From Bacteroides fragilis (lineage in GTDB: Bacteria; Bacteroidota; Bacteroidia; Bacteroidales; Bacteroidaceae): a stretch of DNA of 64,000 bases. The notes under the pieces were generated by a model. The model did no database searches and was not told the origin of the DNA. It worked only from the letters and a program-made list of their open reading frames with translations. Within the stretch, counting starts at the first letter, position 1, and each line of letters starts with the position of its first letter. The stretch spans positions 1,612,001 through 1,676,000 of the forward strand of contig NZ_CP018937.1 in the NCBI RefSeq assembly GCF_002849695.1, given 5' to 3'. Below are positions 59,284-64,000 of this stretch, in pieces. The position numbers and the translations under genes were made by a program.

Positions 59284-60603
59284 TTAAAAAAGGGGTGGAA
59301 ACAGGAGGGTGAAGGTACTGCCTTTACCTGTTTCGGACGAAGCGGTGATGGTGCCGTGATGCAGGTGCATGATTTGTCGTGAGATGGTCAGTCCGATACC
59401 CGAACCGGTAGTTTTGGTAGTGAAGAACGGTACGAAAATACGTTCGAGCACTTCCTGCTCGATTCCCGTCCCATTGTCTTCAATCCTTATATACGGACGT
59501 TCGCCGGAGCTTAATCCGGTCGACAGCCGAATGTCGGTCGCATCGTTTTCGCGGGCATTCCTGATCAGGTTGATAAGTACTTGCTCTATCAGATCCTTGT
59601 CTATAATAAGACGCAGGGGCTTGTCCGGCAATACCAGGTGCAAGTCATCCCGGTCTGTATGCATCAGTTGTGCTATCCCTGCCAGTAATTCCCGGTCTGT
59701 ATATATTTTCAGGAGCGGTTGTGGGAGATGGGATACTTCCCTGTAGCTGTTCACGAACCGGATCAGTCCGTCGCCCCGCCGGCGGATGGTCTGTAACATC
59801 TGGAGTATTTCTTTCCGTTCTTCGGCATCACCGTCGAAGTTGCCTATCTGCTGTTCCAGCAATTCCGATAAAGAGGTGACCGGAGTGATGGAATTCATAA
59901 TTTCGTGCGTCAGTACCCGGATCAGCTTTTGCCAGGCTTCCGTTTCCTGATTGTCCAATACAGAGTGTATGTTCTTCATGCTTGCTACGATCAGGGGACG
60001 TCCCTGTATGACGAACTCCATGCCTGAGAGTGCGAGTTGTATTCTTTCTTCTTCCTTTTGCACCTGCAATACAGACAGGTCTCCGGCTTTGAGCGAATAG
60101 AGCCGCGAAGGAAGTTCGGGTTGGAAGTCGGCCAGATCTTCGACACTTTTCAGTGTGGATTTTCCCAGTAATCTTTTGGCGGCTTCGTTCAGCCATTCTA
60201 TCTTTCCGGAAGGGGTGTAGACAAGGACCGACAGGTCGATATGATTGGCCAGAGCCTGAAAATACTGGAGTTGGCTCTCTTTTTTCTGAAGATTCTGTTT
60301 ATAGAAGTCCAAGGCTTCGTTCAGTTCATCCCAAAGTTCTGCAGGGAGCGAATGGAGGTGCTCTTCTCGCTGTGCGGGCAAGGAGAGGAAATCGGAATAA
60401 CGAATGGCCCAGATGAGTTGTGCCATGGCACGTGCGGAACGGAGGATATACCGGTAAATGGTGTAAGCCACGAAAAGGGTGACACAGCCTGCGACAAGCA
60501 GACTGATATAAAACCCGTGCATGCCGAGCCAGATGGTGATAAAACAGCAGAGCAGCAACGCTGCCGTTAATAAGAGGGGATGTTTCACCCATTTTTGTTT
60601 CAT
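59284..60603 (-). CDS. Sensor histidine kinase (NtrY-like), partner of the sigma54 regulator
   Basis: The product has 439 residues. Two membrane helices (about 10-28 and 31-52) enclose almost no periplasmic loop, so the signal is probably sensed in the membrane or cytoplasm. A PAS-like region (about 120-200: ANHIDLSVLVYTPSGKIEWLN) precedes the phosphoacceptor His in VLTHEIMNSITP. The ATP-binding boxes NLIRNARENDA, DNGTGIE and GSGIGLTISRQI follow. It lies 20 bp after the response-regulator gene, so the two are co-transcribed. The 22-bp repeat locus sits at its 3' end. Confidence 0.94.
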   Translation of the reverse strand: MKQKWVKHPLLLTAALLLCCFITIWLGMHGFYISLLVAGCVTLFVAYTIYRYILRSARAMAQLIWAIRYSDFLSLPAQREEHLHSLPAELWDELNEALDFYKQNLQKKESQLQYFQALANHIDLSVLVYTPSGKIEWLNEAAKRLLGKSTLKSVEDLADFQPELPSRLYSLKAGDLSVLQVQKEEERIQLALSGMEFVIQGRPLIVASMKNIHSVLDNQETEAWQKLIRVLTHEIMNSITPVTSLSELLEQQIGNFDGDAEERKEILQMLQTIRRRGDGLIRFVNSYREVSHLPQPLLKIYTDRELLAGIAQLMHTDRDDLHLVLPDKPLRLIIDKDLIEQVLINLIRNARENDATDIRLSTGLSSGERPYIRIEDNGTGIEQEVLERIFVPFFTTKTTGSGIGLTISRQIMHLHHGTITASSETGKGSTFTLLFPPLF

Positions 60604-60623
60604 GTTGTTTCTGTTTGGTGCTC

Positions 60624-61994
60624 TTATAATCCGTACTTTTCAATGCGCCTGTACAGCGATGTACGGGTGATGCCCAGCATTTCCGCGGCCACTGTGATGT
60701 TGCCGGCACAAAGGCGGAGTACTTCATCGATAGTTTCCCGTTCCTGCCGTTCAAGGTTGTATCTCTCTTTTTCGGAGGGCTGTTCCTGCAGGGCGGGACG
60801 GAGCATAAAATCGTCGGGTGTCAGGGTGGAGCTTCCTGAGAGAATGACGGCCCGCTCGATGGTGTGTTCCAGTTCGCGTACATTGCCAGGCCAGTGATAG
60901 AGCTGCATGCGCTTGCGGGCTTCTTTCGAGATGGTACGGACTTCCTTTTTATACTTCTTCCGGTAATGTTGCAAGAAATGGTCGGCCAGCAGGAACAAGT
61001 CGTTTCCCCGTTCACGCAATGGAGGGATGCGTATTTCGATGGTATTGATGCGGTAGAGGAGGTCTTGCCGGAACTGTCCGTTGTCGATAGCCGTATAGAG
61101 GTCGGTGTTGGTGGCACATATCAGCCGCACGTCTACCGGGTAAGAGGCAGTGGCTCCCAGTCGGGAACTCTTCCGTTGCTCGATGACCGAAAGCAGTTTG
61201 GCTTGTAGCGGAAGGCTGAGATTGCCGATTTCGTTGAGGAACAACGTACCTCCCGAAGCCACTTCCAGCCTGCCGGGTTTGTTTTTCCGTGCATCCGTGA
61301 ATGCTCCTTTTTCATATCCGAAAAGTTCGCTCTCGAACAGTGTTTCGGGGATACTACCCAAATCGATCGGTACGTATATCCCGTTTTTGCGGGGCGACTG
61401 TTCGTATACATATCGGGCTATCAAATCCTTCCCAGTACCGTTCTCGCCCAACAATAAAAGGTTGGCATCCGTATCGGCCAATTTGCGGATGGTCTGGAAG
61501 ATGGTTTGCATGGCGGCCGATTCACCGATAATGCGGGTGGGTTCGGGCGAGGGCGCTGCCAAAGCCTCTTTCTGTTCTTTGAGAGATTCCACCTCCGTGC
61601 GGCTGAAACTGAGTTGCAGTGCGGCAGATACCGTAGCTATCATCTTGTCATTCTGCCAGGGCTTAGCTATAAAATCGGTGGCTCCCTGTTTGATGGCCTG
61701 TACGGCCTTTTCCGTATCGGCGTATGCGGTGATAAATATTACTACGGCCTTGGGATCGAGTTTCAGAATCTCTTCCAGCCATCGGAAACCTTCACGTCCG
61801 CTTACGGCATCGCTGCGGAAGTTCATATCCAGCAGTATTACATCGTGATGGGTACGTGAGAGAATCGGCAACAATTCCCGCGGGTCGGTGGTGACGGTTA
61901 TTGTTTCCGCAATGGGACGCAACAACATCTTCAACGTGAAGAGGATGTCTTCATTGTCGTCCGCAATCAGTATTCTTCCTCGCTTTAGTGTCAT
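60624..61994 (-). CDS. Sigma54-dependent NtrC-family response regulator
   Basis: The product has 456 residues from ATG 61994, which follows a -7 box and gives the normal receiver start (LKRGRILIADDNEDIL); a longer frame covers the promoter. It has a receiver domain with Asp56 (VILLDMNF), an AAA+ domain with Walker A GENGTGKD and the sigma54-contact loop as GAFTDA rather than GAFTGA, and a C-terminal Fis-type HTH (NITVAAEMLGITRTSLYRRI). It should activate promoters read by RpoN. The gene diverges from the 62221 lipoprotein across palindromic sites. Confidence 0.95.
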   Translation of the reverse strand: MTLKRGRILIADDNEDILFTLKMLLRPIAETITVTTDPRELLPILSRTHHDVILLDMNFRSDAVSGREGFRWLEEILKLDPKAVVIFITAYADTEKAVQAIKQGATDFIAKPWQNDKMIATVSAALQLSFSRTEVESLKEQKEALAAPSPEPTRIIGESAAMQTIFQTIRKLADTDANLLLLGENGTGKDLIARYVYEQSPRKNGIYVPIDLGSIPETLFESELFGYEKGAFTDARKNKPGRLEVASGGTLFLNEIGNLSLPLQAKLLSVIEQRKSSRLGATASYPVDVRLICATNTDLYTAIDNGQFRQDLLYRINTIEIRIPPLRERGNDLFLLADHFLQHYRKKYKKEVRTISKEARKRMQLYHWPGNVRELEHTIERAVILSGSSTLTPDDFMLRPALQEQPSEKERYNLERQERETIDEVLRLCAGNITVAAEMLGITRTSLYRRIEKYGL

Positions 61995-62016
61995 AGTCGG
62001 ATGTCTTGTATAGCGA

Positions 62017-62024
62017 CAAAGATA
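62017..62024 (-). promoter_or_regulatory. Bacteroidetes -7 box for the response regulator/kinase operon
   Basis: On the minus strand this reads TATCTTTG, 22 bp upstream of the regulator ATG. The two palindromes begin 22 bp further upstream, so they could also serve autoregulation. Confidence 0.65.
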
Positions 62025-62046
62025 GGGAATATGTTTGAATAAGCGG

Positions 62047-62062
62047 TGTACGATATCGTACA
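62047..62062. promoter_or_regulatory. Perfect 16-bp palindrome, probable activator site 1
   Basis: TGTACGATATCGTACA is a perfect palindrome. Its centre is 21 bp, two helical turns, from that of the next site, which shares the pattern TGyACGrTATCGTrCA. Confidence 0.75.
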
Positions 62063-62067
62063 AAAAG

Positions 62068-62083
62068 TGCACGGTATCGTGCA
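62068..62083. promoter_or_regulatory. Near-perfect 16-bp palindrome, probable activator site 2
   Basis: TGCACGGTATCGTGCA repeats site 1 with matched changes in both outer arms (T to C, A to G) that keep those pairs. Only one central pair is imperfect. Compensated changes favour a real dimeric binding site. Confidence 0.75.
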
Positions 62084-62136
62084 AAATACCGGTTTGCTGT
62101 TTGCGTCAATCGGCTGATAAATAAGGGAGTGCTTAT

Positions 62137-62152
62137 TTGGTATGCTTCTTGT
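62137..62152 (+). promoter_or_regulatory. Sigma54-like promoter (-24/-12) for the 62221 operon
   Basis: TTGGTATGCTTCTTGT has GG and GT separated by exactly 10 bp, matching TGGCAC-N5-TTGC except for C-to-T changes, including GT for GC at -12. The expected start near 62164 puts the palindromes at about -80 to -117. Confidence 0.5.
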
Positions 62153-62220
62153 CATTATCTTATTAAAATAACGCATGGCATTGGGGCATCGGAGTATGAA
62201 CAGGAAATAAGAAGAACGGT

Positions 62221-63567
62221 ATGAAGAGAAGATGTTGTTATATTGAAAGTTTGTTTCTGGCAGGCATTATCTGCTTGTCAGCTTGTGGCAGTAAGAATCC
62301 GGGAGTCAGTAAGGAAGAACTGAAAAAAGAATTTGTCAAAGGCAGAACTCAAAAGGATTCTCCGGTTGAAGAAAGCGCACCATCGGAGTTTGCGGAAGAT
62401 TATCAGGCTCCTCCGGGTATCAAATATCAGCCCCGGATCATGACTGAAGGTGCGATTGTGCTGAATGTTGAATCGGCATTGAAGAATGTCCGCCCTTTCC
62501 GGCTCAGTGATTTGGGGAAGGAGGTGAATTATAAAAAGATGGAACCCCGATGTGATGGGAGCTCACTGATTAGGATTGATGATGACTTTCTGGTGTTTGC
62601 CGAAGACGGACTTTGGTTGCTGGACCGGGATTTTGAGAAAAAGAAAATGCTGGTTCGTTCGGATTTAAAGGTTATTCACAGCGGAGGTGGTTCAGTGAAA
62701 GTTGAAGGAGGATATTTCCTGAGAGATTTTTATTATGATCCTGCCAAGGGGCAATTGCGATTTACATGCCGGAATATGAAGACGGGCAAAGCGCATTTAG
62801 TGGTTACTCCCTGGGCAGAGTTGCTGGCATCTCCTCAGCCGGTAGAGTTAAAGTCTATCCGCAGTAAGCTCCCGATAGACAGAAATTATCTTTTTTCCAT
62901 GCCCGACGGTTATGGAATGCGTGTCAGTTGTTCGGATGAACTTTATACGATGGGATTGAAAGGTGATACGCTTTGCCATTTCGTATTGGAGGATAACGAG
63001 CGGTACAAGGCCCGGCTTTTTGAGGCTGAAGGGGATATCGTTTACTATTATCAAGGCAACACCATGTTCTACCATGCGTATGGCGGTAAGATATACAGAA
63101 TAAAAAATGCTTCGACTCTGGAAGTAGCCTATAAACTCGATTTCGGTTCATTGCCCCACCTGACAGGGGTCCGGGTGGCCGGTGGGGCTGATGTGGGTAA
63201 CTCTTATTTCCTCACTTCGTGCGTTGATACGGATCGCTTCCTTTTCTTAAGTATCGATAAAGGATATGATAGCATAAATGCCCGTAAAAACAGGAGTGTG
63301 AAACTTTATTCTCTGGTGTATGACAAGCGGAGCGGAGAGTTTTTCTCCTTGCCTGTGGTGTCTGATAAAGTGAATCCGGAGCAGCCGCTTATCATTGCCG
63401 ATTTGCCGGAAAGTTTACCTTTCTGGCCCAACCGGAGTATAGAAGGCAATCCGGCCCGGTTTTTCTCTAAAAGTTCTTTGTTAGAGTTGTATCCGGTACA
63501 GATGCGGGAAAATGGGCAAGTGGAGAAGTTGAGTGAGACTGATAATATCTGGTTAATTATTAAATAG
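62221..63567 (+). CDS. Lipoprotein of unknown function, possible beta-propeller (DUF4933/4934-like)
   Basis: The product has 448 residues. A lipoprotein signal ends CLSAC (Cys22). The body shows repeated strand-turn blocks with WLLDRDF, GGYFLRDFYYDP, GDIVYYYQGNTMFYHAYGGKIYRI and FLFLSIDKG, the look of a beta-propeller of the kind found in Bacteroides DUF493x lipoproteins; I am not certain of the family. It sits 6 bp before an ABC-type permease, so it may work with that transporter at the cell envelope, under the adjacent sigma54 regulator. Confidence 0.75.
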   Translation: MKRRCCYIESLFLAGIICLSACGSKNPGVSKEELKKEFVKGRTQKDSPVEESAPSEFAEDYQAPPGIKYQPRIMTEGAIVLNVESALKNVRPFRLSDLGKEVNYKKMEPRCDGSSLIRIDDDFLVFAEDGLWLLDRDFEKKKMLVRSDLKVIHSGGGSVKVEGGYFLRDFYYDPAKGQLRFTCRNMKTGKAHLVVTPWAELLASPQPVELKSIRSKLPIDRNYLFSMPDGYGMRVSCSDELYTMGLKGDTLCHFVLEDNERYKARLFEAEGDIVYYYQGNTMFYHAYGGKIYRIKNASTLEVAYKLDFGSLPHLTGVRVAGGADVGNSYFLTSCVDTDRFLFLSIDKGYDSINARKNRSVKLYSLVYDKRSGEFFSLPVVSDKVNPEQPLIIADLPESLPFWPNRSIEGNPARFFSKSSLLELYPVQMRENGQVEKLSETDNIWLIIK

Positions 63568-63573
63568 GTAAAT

Positions 63574-64000
63574 ATGATAAGCCATTATTTAAAAGTAGCT
63601 CTTCGGTTGATAAAACGGAGCTTCCTGTTTTCTACCATTAATATGTTGGGATTTGTGTTGGGCATGGCAGCTGCATTCCTGATTTATTTGTGGGTAGTGG
63701 ATGAATTGACATTTGAAGATTATAATCCGGATGCAGGGAGGATATTCCGGGTGATTGAAGCCAATTGTACTGAGAGTGGGGAAATAGTGGAAAGCCCTTT
63801 TACAGCCATACCCTTGGCCGAAGCTTTTCGTAAAGAGTTCCCTCAGGTGGAACAGGCAACATACGTTAAAGCCAGGGAGTTAAGGTCTTTGTGCTTGAAG
63901 GACCGGAATCTTTCTGCCGATATGATATGTGTCGATACGACATTTTTTGATATGTTTCCCTTCAAAGTGGCAGAAGGTGATCCTTCCAAACTCAAATCGG
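63574..64000 (+). CDS. FtsX/MacB-type ABC transporter permease, 5' part (runs off the window)
   Basis: The frame is open from ATG 63574 to the window end (142 residues). ISHYLKVALRLIKRS and FLFSTINMLGFVLGMAAAFLIYLW form the N-terminal segment and first helix of Bacteroidetes FtsX-like permeases, followed by the start of the large periplasmic MacB_PCD-like domain (IFRVIEAN, FPQVEQATYV). Such proteins couple ATP use to envelope work or export, often in sets of several permeases. It begins 6 bp after the lipoprotein gene. Confidence 0.9.
   Translation, partial: MISHYLKVALRLIKRSFLFSTINMLGFVLGMAAAFLIYLWVVDELTFEDYNPDAGRIFRVIEANCTESGEIVESPFTAIPLAEAFRKEFPQVEQATYVKARELRSLCLKDRNLSADMICVDTTFFDMFPFKVAEGDPSKLKS

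Noticed and set aside
1..64000. tRNA, rRNA or complete mobile elements
   Set aside because: I saw no cloverleaf-like tRNA, no rRNA segment and no transposase or integrase; only small non-coding repeats were found. A covariance-model scan could not be run.

Overview
The window reads as chromosomal DNA of a Bacteroides species, most likely close to B. fragilis. The grounds are TonB-dependent receptor/lipoprotein pairs, an Nqr sodium pump, GcvP, a DUF1573 protein, hybrid and NtrC-type signalling proteins, and many promoters with the Bacteroidetes -7 box TAnnTTTG. I saw no rRNA, tRNA, CRISPR array, integrase or complete insertion sequence. The species is inferred from gene families, not proven.

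Layout. (1) 1-3876: the 3' part of a TonB-dependent receptor and a choice-of-anchor-J-like lipoprotein, closed by a terminator. (2) 4093-5178: a membrane-anchored endonuclease/exonuclease/phosphatase protein. (3) 5328-26418, minus strand: a surface-polysaccharide locus. Read in its own direction it holds a BamA-like barrel, a short TolC-like protein, a Wzc-like chain-length protein, a Wzy-like polymerase, two GT2 enzymes, an HTH remnant in a gene-poor gap, a GT2, a Wzx-like flippase, four further glycosyltransferases of several folds with an unknown lipoprotein at their downstream end, a processive GT2, and a cytoplasmic hybrid histidine kinase only 12 bp behind the last transferase. I see no UpxY/UpxZ regulator, no invertible promoter and no initiating sugar-phosphate transferase. 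(4) 26581-27978: an exported PepC/bleomycin-hydrolase-like peptidase. (5) 28513-34367: nqrABCDEF, then a DEAD-box helicase. (6) 36357-39697: serC, serA and a DUF1015 protein. (7) 39836-42626: an FKBP isomerase, a YigZ protein, an unpartnered HpaII-family restriction endonuclease homologue and a nitroreductase.

(8) 42742-47861, minus strand: a DUF3298 lipoprotein, rsmG, a metallo-beta-lactamase-fold hydrolase and gcvP. (9) 48000-53416: a probable copper-handling operon (Cys-rich small protein, TonB receptor, periplasmic HMA protein, Cu+ P-type ATPase), with a convergent AraC regulator. (10) lipB, a DUF1460 amidase-like protein, an OPT transporter and a DUF1573 protein. (11) 59284-64000: a histidine kinase and sigma54-type response regulator, divergent from a lipoprotein and an FtsX-type permease. 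Two phased 16-bp palindromes and a sigma54-like promoter lie between them, which suggests a local circuit.

Two dispersed non-coding repeat families run through the window. One is a set of imperfect palindromes with CACCACAGA/TCTGTGGTG ends (ten loci, one of them doubled). The other is a family with the core GGCTACACCC at an exact 22-bp period (two loci). Nothing here is plainly a new large system. The strongest leads are the sigma54 circuit, the 22-bp phased repeats, the unpartnered HpaII-like protein with a possible Lys-to-Arg change, and the polysaccharide locus with its built-in hybrid kinase.
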